Below are positions 26,561 to 34,339 of a stretch of 64,000 bases of DNA, piece by piece. The number at the start of each line of letters is the position of its first letter. Within the stretch, counting starts at the first letter, position 1. Source of the DNA: Micromonospora sp. Llam0 (GTDB taxonomy: Bacteria > Actinomycetota > Actinomycetes > Mycobacteriales > Micromonosporaceae). The stretch spans positions 2,728,001 to 2,792,000 of the forward strand of contig NZ_RJJY01000001.1 in NCBI RefSeq assembly GCF_003751085.1, written 5' to 3'. Under the pieces are notes generated by a model. It did not search any database. It was given only the letters and a program-made list of their open reading frames with translations, and was not told the origin of the DNA. Both the position numbers and the translations under genes were made by a program.

Positions 26561-28488
26561 ACACCTTCGACCCGGCGCTCGTGCGCGCCGTCTGCGACAC
26601 CCTGCTCCCCCGCGTCGCGGCGAACGCCGCCGATTCGGCCGACGCTGCGACGCTGCTCGGCCTGAGCGCCTCGGACGCCGGCATCGACACGATCCTGTCG
26701 GCTGTGCTGCCCGGCTTCGCGCCACACGTCCGCGAGTCGGTGGCGGCGACACTGACCGCCCTGGGCGACGACTTCGTGAACGCCGGTGCGGCTGAGCGCA
26801 CCGCAGCCTGGCGCGGCGTCCTGGCGAAGCAGGAGACCTACCCGGGCGCGATCATCCTGCAGAGCACCGCGCTGGCGATGTTCTACACCGCGCCGGACGC
26901 CGAGGCGAAGAACCCGACCTGGCCGGCGATCGGCTATCCCGGCCCGCTGCTGCCGGTGCCGACCGAGGCTGAGTTTCCGAGGACCCTCCGTACGATCGGA
27001 GCGGACGACGACCTCAGCGCCGACGCGATAGTGGTCGGTTCGGGCGCGGGCGGCGGGGTGGCGGCGGCCCGGCTCAGCGCGGCCGGGCTGCGCGTCCTGG
27101 TGCTGGAGAAGGGCTCGTACCGCAACGAGCCGGACCTGCCGCAGCTCGAGGCGCTGGCCTTCCCCAACCTCTACCTGGGTGGCGGCTTCCTCTGGTCGAC
27201 CAGCGCCTCGGTGGGACTACTGGCCGGCTCCACCGTCGGCGGCGGCACCACGGTCAACTCGATGGCCTGCCTACCCACCCCGGGCTACGTCGTCGACGAG
27301 TGGCGGGCATACGGGATGACCGGTCTCGACGCCTACGACGAGCACGTACGCGCGGTGCTGGAGCGGATCAACGCCACCCCGGCCAACACCGTGCACAACC
27401 GGGTCAACCAGATCCTCATCCGTGGGTTCGAGGCGGCCGGACTGGCGTACGCCACGCTGGCCCGCAACGCACGCGACAACGACGACCGCTACTGCGGCGA
27501 GTGCAACGCGGGCTGCCTGACCGGATGCAAGCAGTCGACGATGAAGACGTTCCTGCAGGACGCCAGCGACACCGGCACCCGTCTGCTGCCGGACTGCGAC
27601 GTGCGGGAGATCCTCACCTCCGACGGCCGCGCGGTCGGTGTACGCGCGGTGGTGGCCGGCCGGGAGATCGTGGCGCACGCCCCAATCGTGGTGGTCGCGG
27701 CCGGTGCCCTGGCCACTCCGACCCTGCTGCTCGCCTCGGCGATTGGCGGCCCGGCGGTCGGCCACAACCTGCACGTGCACCCGTCGTACTTCATGAGTGG
27801 CGTCTTCGACGAGGACGTGCGGGGCTGGGCCGGACAGATCCTGACCAGCGTCAGCCACGAGTTCGACCACGTCGAGGGCGACCACGGCTTCGTGGTCGAG
27901 GCGGCACCGATGGGCCTGGGCTTCTGGACCGCGCTGACCCCGTGGCACGACGGTGCCTCGCACAAGCGGGAGCAGTTGCGGCTGCGGCACGTGTCCGGGG
28001 TGTGGGGCTTCACCCGCGACCACGGCTCAGGCCGGGTCGAGCTGGGCCCAGACGGCATGCCGTTGATCCACTGGGAGCTGGCCGACGAGGTCGACCTGGC
28101 GATCGTCCGGCGCTGCCACATCGAGCTGGCCCGGCTGCTGCGCGCGGCGGGCGCCCGGGAGATCTTCACGTTCCTGCCCGGCGATCCGCGCTGGCGCGAA
28201 GGCGAGGACTTCGACGCGTTCCTCGGTGTGCTCGGCGCACTTGACGGTCCGGAGGTGTTGACCCTGTCGGCACACCAGTCGGGCACCTGCCCGACCGGCA
28301 CCGATCCGGCCACGTCGGTGGTCGACGGGCGGGGGCAGTTGCACGACGTCCGCGGCGTCTACGTGGCCGACGCGGCGGCGCTGCCGACTGCGCCCGGGGT
28401 GAACCCGATGGTGTCGATCGAGGCGTACGCGGCGAGGACCGCCGGGCACATCATCGAGGACTGGACGGCGGGCACTCAGATCTGCTGA
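26557..28488 (+). CDS. GMC oxidoreductase 2 (long-chain-alcohol-oxidase-like)
   Basis: 643 residues from GTG 26557, which has an AAGAAGAGG site and overlaps the hydrolase stop. The N-terminal domain is VRAVCDTLLPRVAANAADSA, the FAD fold IVVGSGAGGGVAAARLSAAG is at ~165, the GMC signature is VGGGTTVNSMACLPTP, and the cysteine-rich segment is CGECNAGCLTGCKQS. The C-terminus SAHQSGTCPTGTDPATSVVD with GVNPMVSIEAYAA carries the catalytic His region. It is a diverged paralogue of GMC 1. Two such oxidases in one island suggest two alcohol intermediates or two side-chain positions (inference). The 3' end overlaps the convergent IclR 3 by 13 bases. Confidence 0.88.
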   Translation: MNTFDPALVRAVCDTLLPRVAANAADSADAATLLGLSASDAGIDTILSAVLPGFAPHVRESVAATLTALGDDFVNAGAAERTAAWRGVLAKQETYPGAIILQSTALAMFYTAPDAEAKNPTWPAIGYPGPLLPVPTEAEFPRTLRTIGADDDLSADAIVVGSGAGGGVAAARLSAAGLRVLVLEKGSYRNEPDLPQLEALAFPNLYLGGGFLWSTSASVGLLAGSTVGGGTTVNSMACLPTPGYVVDEWRAYGMTGLDAYDEHVRAVLERINATPANTVHNRVNQILIRGFEAAGLAYATLARNARDNDDRYCGECNAGCLTGCKQSTMKTFLQDASDTGTRLLPDCDVREILTSDGRAVGVRAVVAGREIVAHAPIVVVAAGALATPTLLLASAIGGPAVGHNLHVHPSYFMSGVFDEDVRGWAGQILTSVSHEFDHVEGDHGFVVEAAPMGLGFWTALTPWHDGASHKREQLRLRHVSGVWGFTRDHGSGRVELGPDGMPLIHWELADEVDLAIVRRCHIELARLLRAAGAREIFTFLPGDPRWREGEDFDAFLGVLGALDGPEVLTLSAHQSGTCPTGTDPATSVVDGRGQLHDVRGVYVADAAALPTAPGVNPMVSIEAYAARTAGHIIEDWTAGTQIC

Positions 28489-29282
28489 GCGCTCAGCAGT
28501 TTGGTGATCCGGCGGCCCACCAGGCTCAGCAGGCCGGCGAACCGGTCCGGTTTGGCCCGCACCGTCGGCGCGGTCACCGCCAAGGCCGCGACGGTGGTGC
28601 CGGTGGCACCGGCCAGCGGGATGGCCACGCTCATGTAACCCAGCCGGGCCTGCTCGAACTCGGCCGCGTAACCCAGCTCGCGGGCGCGTCGCAGTTCGCC
28701 GGCGAGCAGGCCCGGCGCCACCGTGGTGCGCGGCGTGACCCGCGCCAGCGGCGCCGCCATCACCTCCTCGAGCAGGGCGCGCGGGCCGAACGCCAGTAGC
28801 GCCTTGCCGGTGGCGGTGCAGTGCAGCGGCATCCGGCCGGCGACCCGCGAGGGGCTGCTGATCCGACTGTTCTGACCGCTCACCTTGTCCAGGTAGAGCA
28901 CCTCGAGACCGTCCACCACGGCCAGGTGGACGGTCTCGTTGGTCGCCTGCACCAGATCGACCATCAGCGGCCGGGCCAGGTCACGCAGGATCCGCTGACG
29001 CGGCACCCGCTGCCCGATCTCGAACAGCCGCATGCCGAGCCGGTACTCCCCGTTGCTGCGCTCCAACAGTCCCCAGTGCACCAGCTCCTGGCTCAGCCGG
29101 TACACCGACGCCTTGGCCAGGCCGGTGCGCCGGGCCAGGCCGGAAAGGCTGAGCGTCTCGTCCTCGAAGCCGAAGGCCTCCAGGATCCGCTGCACCTTGC
29201 GCAGCACACTGTTGTTGTCCGGAGCGGCGGACTCGCTCTCGAACAGGAAACCGGTGGCCGTGGCGGTGGGTAGAGCCTCCAT
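28476..29282 (-). CDS. IclR family regulator 3
   Basis: About 268 residues. Winged-helix motif GLAKASVYRLSQELVHWGLL, sharing the KA-x2-YRL-x-QELVHWGLLER core with IclR 2. Effector domain RPLMVDLVQATNETVHLAVV and RMPLHCTATGKALLAFGPRA. ATG 29282 follows a possible GTG at 29285; neither has a strong ribosome site. Two palindromes (29324 and 29342) lie 42-76 bases upstream, which fits autoregulation. It ends against GMC oxidoreductase 2. Confidence 0.86.
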   Translation of the reverse strand: MEALPTATATGFLFESESAAPDNNSVLRKVQRILEAFGFEDETLSLSGLARRTGLAKASVYRLSQELVHWGLLERSNGEYRLGMRLFEIGQRVPRQRILRDLARPLMVDLVQATNETVHLAVVDGLEVLYLDKVSGQNSRISSPSRVAGRMPLHCTATGKALLAFGPRALLEEVMAAPLARVTPRTTVAPGLLAGELRRARELGYAAEFEQARLGYMSVAIPLAGATGTTVAALAVTAPTVRAKPDRFAGLLSLVGRRITKLLSAQQI

Positions 29283-29323
29283 CACCCGAGGCTCGTTCAG
29301 CGCTGCCCGCCTATCAACAGATC

Positions 29324-29358
29324 GGTCCGGTCACCGGAACAGGTCCACCGACCGGACC
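29324..29358. promoter_or_regulatory. Two island palindromes before IclR 3
   Basis: Site A is GGTCCGGTCACCGGAAC (29324-29340) and site B is GGTCCACCGACCGGACC (29342-29358), with starts 18 bases apart. They lie between the stop of the zinc-type dehydrogenase (29361) and IclR 3, so they can only serve IclR 3 or terminate readthrough. This supports autoregulation. Confidence 0.6.
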
Positions 29359-29360
29359 GC

Positions 29361-30290
29361 TCAAAACCGCAGCACGGCCCGTCCGCGCACCCGGCCGGTG
29401 GCCATTCGCTCGAGCGCGTCGGCACCGTCCTCCGCCGGCACCGTCTCGGTCGTCACGCTCAGCTCGCCCGCGGCCAGCCGTCGGATCATCTCCGGGCCGA
29501 GTTCCCGGGCCCGCCGCTCATGCCGGATCATGTTGACCGGCAGCAGCGCCACGTCGGCGAGCAACCAGTTGGGCAAGTCGAGCGTGGTCTGCGTACCGGC
29601 CACGTAGCCGATCACCACGGCCCTGCCGCCGGACCGTACCCAACCGGTGCGCACGCTCAGATCGGTGCCGCCCAGCGTGTCGACCAGCAGGTCGAACGGG
29701 CGTTCCTCGGCCCAGCCAGCCGGGACATCGCCGAGCAGAACGCCGCCCGGCACGTCGGCGAGCTGCTCGGCGCGCCCGACCAGACCGGTGACCGTGGCAC
29801 CGGCCAGCAGCGCCTGTTGCACCACACTGGCACCCACCGCACCGGCCGCACCGACCACGGCGACCTTCTCCCCCGGCTCGAGCCGGGCGATGTCCCGCAG
29901 CACGACGGCGGCGGTCGTGGTGGGAACGAAGAAGGTGGCCGCCACCTCTGCGGGCAGCCAGGGATCCAGCACGGTGACCGCCTTGCGTGACACACTGACC
30001 CGCTCCTGCCAGGTGCCGCCGCGCAGCAGTCCAAGGCCAGCCCCGCGCAGCATCACCTGAGTGCCCGACGGCAGGTCGTCCGACTCCAGCACCACACCGC
30101 TGCCCTCCACCCCGCCGGTGTACGGCAGCGTCGGCTTCATGCCGAAGCTCCCGGACGCCACCGTGAGATCGAGATGCGCCAGCGCGGCAGCCTCGATCTG
30201 GACCAGCACCTGGCCGTCGCCACGGACCGGTTCGTCGATGTCGTCGAGGACCGGAGGTGTGCCCCAGCCGTGGAACCGCAGCGCGCGCAT
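29361..30290 (-). CDS. Zinc-type alcohol dehydrogenase / quinone oxidoreductase family (MDR)
   Basis: 309 residues. GroES-like N-terminal domain (MRALRFHGWGTPPVLDDIDE, TLPYTGGVEGSGVVLESD) and Rossmann domain with VAVVGAAGAVGASVVQQALL. The catalytic-zinc Cys/His set is not evident, so it belongs with NAD(P)H:quinone or enone reductases. It is the last gene of the ring-cleavage operon; its ATG overlaps the preceding hydrolase stop (TGATG). Possible role: reducing an enone or quinone intermediate. Confidence 0.85.
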   Translation of the reverse strand: MRALRFHGWGTPPVLDDIDEPVRGDGQVLVQIEAAALAHLDLTVASGSFGMKPTLPYTGGVEGSGVVLESDDLPSGTQVMLRGAGLGLLRGGTWQERVSVSRKAVTVLDPWLPAEVAATFFVPTTTAAVVLRDIARLEPGEKVAVVGAAGAVGASVVQQALLAGATVTGLVGRAEQLADVPGGVLLGDVPAGWAEERPFDLLVDTLGGTDLSVRTGWVRSGGRAVVIGYVAGTQTTLDLPNWLLADVALLPVNMIRHERRARELGPEMIRRLAAGELSVTTETVPAEDGADALERMATGRVRGRAVLRF

Positions 30291-31159
30291 CAGCCCGCCG
30301 CCTTTGCGAGGCCCGCCGCCTTTGCGAGGAACTCCAGGCTGAGCGGGTTGTAGCGGACCGCCTGCTCGTGCTGCGGCCAGTGCCCGGTGTCGTCGAACAG
30401 TTCCAGCTGCGACCCGGCGATCGCGGCGTGCATGGCCTGCGCCTCGGGCACGTCGCCGAACGGGTTCTTGCGCCCCCAGACGATCAGGGTGGGTTGGGTG
30501 ATCCGGCCCATCTGCTCGGGCGTCAGCAGGTTGCGGAGCCGGATCTCCATCTTCTGCAACGAGAGCAGGTTGTCGATGTTCGCGACGAAGTCCGGCTCGT
30601 GGTAGATCCGGTGCCGCACCTCGACCAGTTCCTCGGTGGCGTTCGCCGGGTCGGCCATCAGCAGCCGCAGCCGCTTGCGGGTCAGCTCAACGTCGTCGGT
30701 GGCCACCGCCTGCCGGGTGCTGCTGTCGATCCGATGCATCACCTCGGGGTTGGCGACCGTGCCGCCGGCGCAGAGCAACTGGAGGCTCGCCACCCGCTCC
30801 GGATGTTCGACCGCGGCTCTGGCACCGACCCAACCACCGAGCGACTCCCCGATGATGTGCGCCCTGTCGATGCCCGTCGCGTCGAGGTAGGCGATCAGAT
30901 GCTCGACGTAGCCGGGGATCTCGTACGGATGCGACGGTTTGCCGGTGTAACCGTGACCGACCATGTCGATCGCGTGCACCGCGTAATGCTCGGCGTGGCT
31001 GACGACGTTGCGGCTGAACGCCTCCAGGTGCCCGCTGGTGCCGTGCAGGAACACCACCGCGGGCCCGGCACCGGCGCGCAGTGTACGGGTGGCCACGCCA
31101 CCGGCGTCCACATATGACAATGAGAGGGGCAGCGGCGAGAGGTCGGTCCAGATGGACAT
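30290..31159 (-). CDS. Alpha/beta-hydrolase, meta-cleavage-product-hydrolase-like (MhpC/BphD type)
   Basis: 289 residues. Oxyanion motif VVFLHGTSGHLEAFSRNVVS, nucleophile elbow IIGESLGGWVGA (Ser), acid in IVWGRKNPFGDVP and catalytic His in DDTGHWPQHE. It fits C-C hydrolases that split the ring-opened product of extradiol cleavage to 2-hydroxypenta-2,4-dienoate plus an acid. The C-terminus AKAAGLAKAAG comes from a small tandem duplication of about 18 bases. AGGAG lies four bases before ATG 31159, overlapping the stop of the small upstream gene. Confidence 0.87.
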   Translation of the reverse strand: MSIWTDLSPLPLSLSYVDAGGVATRTLRAGAGPAVVFLHGTSGHLEAFSRNVVSHAEHYAVHAIDMVGHGYTGKPSHPYEIPGYVEHLIAYLDATGIDRAHIIGESLGGWVGARAAVEHPERVASLQLLCAGGTVANPEVMHRIDSSTRQAVATDDVELTRKRLRLLMADPANATEELVEVRHRIYHEPDFVANIDNLLSLQKMEIRLRNLLTPEQMGRITQPTLIVWGRKNPFGDVPEAQAMHAAIAGSQLELFDDTGHWPQHEQAVRYNPLSLEFLAKAAGLAKAAG

Positions 31160-31166
31160 GGTTCTC

Positions 31167-31271
31167 CTAGGACTGGTTGATTCGGTGGACTTGGGTGTTG
31201 CTGCGGCGGGCCAGCCGACTCGCCAGCACCACGAGCAGGCCCACGCAGGTGAGCCCGAGCAGGATCTTCAC
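31167..31271 (-). CDS. 34-residue single-pass membrane protein between two hydrolase genes
   Basis: GTG at 31271 follows the upstream hydrolase stop by one base (TGACGTG), with GGCGAG ahead. The product starts VKILLGLTCVGLLVVLASRL and ends ARRSNTQVHRINQS, one clear hydrophobic helix (residues ~2-17) with a positively charged tail, so N-out/C-in is likely. Its stop TAG lies within the ribosome site of the next gene. Tight coupling on both sides argues that it is a real gene. No known family is recognised. It may anchor or assist an island enzyme or transporter (inference). Confidence 0.55.
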   Translation of the reverse strand: MKILLGLTCVGLLVVLASRLARRSNTQVHRINQS

Positions 31272-31272
31272 G

Positions 31273-32136
31273 TCACTCGCCTTTCAGGTCGCGGTCGCGG
31301 CGGGCCGCGTCGGCCAGGAAGGCGGACACGGCGGCGTAGTAGCGCTCGGGCTGTTCCTCCTGCAGGTGGTGCGACACGTGGTCCATCACGTGCAGATTCC
31401 CCTGCGGAACCATCCGAGCGAGCATCATCGGGTAGTCCGGGGTGAGAAACGCGTCCTCGCGGCCCCAGATGAACAGCACGGGCGCCTGGATGAGGCCCAG
31501 TTCGGCGGTGAGGTCCTGCCAGTCGCCGCGCGGCGAGTCGGACATCGCGGCCAACTCCCGCTCCCCCGGGTCCAGGCTCTGCCGATAGCGCAGTTCGACG
31601 GTCTCCTCGGGGAGCCGGTCGCCGTCGTACCACTCCAGGCGGGTGATCAGCTGCCGCATCTTGTCCCGGGTCGGCCCCTCGCCGCCGTAGTAGGCGTCCC
31701 GCGCGGCACGGCCCCGGCGGCCGTTCTCCGGCAGCGGGGCCAGCGGGCCGTAGAAGACCGGCATGCTGCCGGTCACCACCAGCGAACGGACCCGCTCCGG
31801 ATACCTGGCGGCGAGGTTGAGCGCGATCGTGCCGCCCCACGAGTTGCAGACGAAGTCGGCGCGCTCGACGCCGAGGGTGTCCAGCAGGCCGACCGTACGC
31901 TTCGCGTGGAAGTCCCACATCGGCCCGATGATGCGTACCTTGTCGGAGCGGCCGTACTGCAGGATGTCCGGGATCAGCACCCGCCGCTCGGCCGCGAACA
32001 TCTCGGCCACTGGCCCGAAGTCGGACCAGCCAGTGCAGCCCGGACCGCCACCGTGCAGGAACACCGTGTCCAGCCCGGCACCCAGGTCGAGGTAGTGGTA
32101 GCCGTCGGCGTACCTGCCGTCGGGAGCGTGGCTCAT
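31273..32136 (-). CDS. Alpha/beta-hydrolase 2 of the ring-cleavage operon
   Basis: 287 residues. Motifs FLHGGGPGCTGWSDFGPVAE (a GGGPG oxyanion loop typical of MhpC-type C-C hydrolases), elbow FVCNSWGGTIALN (Ser), LFIWGREDAFLTPDYP (Asp) and MDHVSHHLQEEQPE (His). ATG 32136 with AGGAGG four bases ahead, overlapping the M20-like stop (ATGA). Of the two hydrolases in this operon, the GGGPG loop makes this one the better candidate for the meta-cleavage-product hydrolase. Confidence 0.87.
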   Translation of the reverse strand: MSHAPDGRYADGYHYLDLGAGLDTVFLHGGGPGCTGWSDFGPVAEMFAAERRVLIPDILQYGRSDKVRIIGPMWDFHAKRTVGLLDTLGVERADFVCNSWGGTIALNLAARYPERVRSLVVTGSMPVFYGPLAPLPENGRRGRAARDAYYGGEGPTRDKMRQLITRLEWYDGDRLPEETVELRYRQSLDPGERELAAMSDSPRGDWQDLTAELGLIQAPVLFIWGREDAFLTPDYPMMLARMVPQGNLHVMDHVSHHLQEEQPERYYAAVSAFLADAARRDRDLKGE

Positions 32137-33410
32137 CGGACCTCCTGAAGGTTGGCCACCGCGACACGGGCCAGCACTTCGCACAACCGGCGCATCTCGG
32201 TCACCTCGACGGTGTTCATGCCGAGCGCGAAGTCGATGCCGGGCAGCGGTGCCTTCGGCATGCCGACCCGCGCGGTGGGGATTCCCCTGGCGCGCAGAAT
32301 GTTCGCGTCGGTGGCGCCGCTGTTCTCCGGCACCGGCACGTGCGGACGGCCGGCGGCGGCCTCCCACGCTCTGATCGTCTCGGTGATCACCCAGCTGTCC
32401 GGGTCGGTCGCCGAGGCGGGGATGTGGTTCACCAACTCGCAGTCGATCCGGACATCCAGTTCCCCGGCCACCTCGGCGAGAAAGGACTCGAGCTCCCGGC
32501 GTACCGCCAAGGGTTTCTGCCCCGGCGCGACCCGAAGGTCCAGACGCAGGCGGCAGACGGCGGGCGTGACCGCGAGCATTCGCTCCCAGCCGCCGGCGAC
32601 CGCGCCGATGACACCCTGCGGGGCTGCGGTGCGGGTGCGGTGCCGGATCGGGAAGTCGGCCAACCACCGTTCCAGGCGGGTGGTCAGCTCGGCCGCGGTG
32701 ACTATCGGATTGGCGTACGGCAACCGGTGCCGGCTACCGACGTACGTGTGGATGCCGTGCACGGTGATCTCGAACCAGCAGAGCCCGACCTCGTCGTGGG
32801 CGACGAAGTCCCCCGGCTTGGCGATGATCGCGTGATCGGTGTACCAGCCGCGTTCGAGCAGGAACGACACGCCGACGCCGTGGCCGGTGTTGGCCCGGCC
32901 CGGTCCGATCGCGTTGGTCGGCATGCCGCCGGCACCGAACGCCAGCACCAGATCCCCGGCGGACACGGTGCCGGTGGCGGCCAGCGCCTCGGCGTACGCC
33001 TGCCCGGTGACCAGCACGCACGCCGCGTGCCCCTTGGGATTGCCCGCGCCGAGCCCCTGGACGAGGTCGCCGTGCACGAACCCCTCAGGCCGCATGTCCG
33101 GCCGCAGCTCCGGCCCGATCCACGGCACGTCCTCGTCCGCCTCACCGGTGGTGAGCGTGTCGATCGGCGCGTACAGCATGAGGTCCGGACCGGTCCGGTT
33201 GCCCCGCACCCGGCCTGCCGCGTTGGCCTGTTCGACGTCGATCGGCTGCACCACCGCGTCGATGCCCGCAGCTCGCATCTGCCCGGCCAACCAGCCGGCC
33301 AGCGGAGCCTCCCGCCCGGTGGGGCTGGGGATCGAGGTGACCGCCACGGCCGCCGACCGCAGCCGATCGGGGGTGATCCGACGCAGCATCTCGGCGAGCA
33401 GGTCAGTCAT
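32133..33410 (-). CDS. M20 peptidase-like protein without metal ligands
   Basis: 425 residues with the overall M20/ArgE/DapE architecture, including the dimerisation-domain segment EVGLCWFEITVHGIHTYVGS and the late ENSGATDANILRARGIPTAR. The zinc motifs are altered. The H-x-D is Pro82-Ile-Asp84 (LYAPIDTLT), the bridging Asp is Asn124 (GAGNPKGHAA), and the Glu-Glu pair falls on Gly-Gly (FGAGGMPTN, ~161-162). It is therefore unlikely to be a zinc peptidase. It may use the fold for another C-N or isomerisation reaction or act as a partner. Coupled by overlaps to the extradiol dioxygenase and hydrolase genes. Confidence 0.78.
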   Translation of the reverse strand: MTDLLAEMLRRITPDRLRSAAVAVTSIPSPTGREAPLAGWLAGQMRAAGIDAVVQPIDVEQANAAGRVRGNRTGPDLMLYAPIDTLTTGEADEDVPWIGPELRPDMRPEGFVHGDLVQGLGAGNPKGHAACVLVTGQAYAEALAATGTVSAGDLVLAFGAGGMPTNAIGPGRANTGHGVGVSFLLERGWYTDHAIIAKPGDFVAHDEVGLCWFEITVHGIHTYVGSRHRLPYANPIVTAAELTTRLERWLADFPIRHRTRTAAPQGVIGAVAGGWERMLAVTPAVCRLRLDLRVAPGQKPLAVRRELESFLAEVAGELDVRIDCELVNHIPASATDPDSWVITETIRAWEAAAGRPHVPVPENSGATDANILRARGIPTARVGMPKAPLPGIDFALGMNTVEVTEMRRLCEVLARVAVANLQEVR

Positions 33411-34339
33411 GGGCGGATCACCGCGACGCCCATTCCGGTCAGCCACTCCGGCATCGCGCTGTACGCCAGCGTCCGGCCGGGCGCGAAACCGAGGGCCGCG
33501 GCCATCGTCAGCCAGGTGCGTACCTCCTGGCCGCCGTTGCCGGCCGCCGCGGCGACCTGCGCGGTGCTCCAGTTCTCGTAGTGCCGTAGTTCGCCACGAT
33601 CGAGCCGGCCGAGGAACTCCTCGTCGAACTCCGGGAACAGGGTAGGCCGCGCGGCCACGATGATCTCCCGGCGTCGCTTGTCGTACTTCTCCCACTCGCC
33701 CCGGCCGTTGCGCCACGCCTCGACGAGAAACTCCTCGTCGTCGTTCTCCGGATCCTGCCACCGGCTCGGCCAGGGCAGTTGGTGCGACAGACCGCCGGAG
33801 GCGATCACCACGACCCGCGCGTCGCCCGGCACGGCGGCGACCGCGCGGGCGATGCCCGCACCCAGCTCGACGCAGCGGCGGACCCGTGGCAGCGGCGCGG
33901 CGAACACGTTGATCACCAGCGGCACGATGGGCACGTCGATGTCGCGCAGCAGATACTGCACCGCGTGGCTCTGCCCGTGGTCGATCTGCATCCTGACCGA
34001 GATCGCCACCTCGGTGCCGTGCTCGACCAGGTCCTCGGCGATCGCCTGGGCGAACGTCGGGTCGGTGCGCTGCGGCCCCTTCGGGGTGCCGGACTCACCG
34101 GCCGCCTCCACGACGTCCACCCCGAGCGTGAACGACGGGATCAGGTCGAGCCAGAAGCCCCGGAAATGGTTGGACCCGATGACGATCGCGACGTCCGGGC
34201 GCGCCTGTGCGATCTGGTCCCGGGCCTCGCCCAGGGCGGCCCGGAACCGTTCGGCGCGGTCCACCCCGGCGACCCTGTCCCAGTGGGTGTTCATCAGCGT
34301 CGAGTGCGACGCCCCGACGCCGAGTACGACGCGCGCCAT
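33407..34339 (-). CDS. Class III extradiol dioxygenase, LigB family
   Basis: 310 residues. Metal His residues are visible in GVGASHSTLMN (near 11) and VIGSNHFRGFW (near 57). Further conserved parts are IDHGQSHAVQYLL and ASGGLSHQLPWP with the catalytic His. The LigB family opens catechol-type rings next to a hydroxyl using Fe(II). No LigA-like small subunit is seen, as in MhpB and homoprotocatechuate 2,3-dioxygenase relatives. Its ATG shares a base with the Rieske stop (TGATG). This is the ring-opening enzyme of the island. Confidence 0.88.
   Translation of the reverse strand: MARVVLGVGASHSTLMNTHWDRVAGVDRAERFRAALGEARDQIAQARPDVAIVIGSNHFRGFWLDLIPSFTLGVDVVEAAGESGTPKGPQRTDPTFAQAIAEDLVEHGTEVAISVRMQIDHGQSHAVQYLLRDIDVPIVPLVINVFAAPLPRVRRCVELGAGIARAVAAVPGDARVVVIASGGLSHQLPWPSRWQDPENDDEEFLVEAWRNGRGEWEKYDKRRREIIVAARPTLFPEFDEEFLGRLDRGELRHYENWSTAQVAAAAGNGGQEVRTWLTMAAALGFAPGRTLAYSAMPEWLTGMGVAVIRP

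Noticed and set aside
31167..31271. Chance hydrophobic frame between hydrolases
   Set aside because: Considered as noise but kept as a tentative gene because of the tight coupling on both sides; moved to features and findings.
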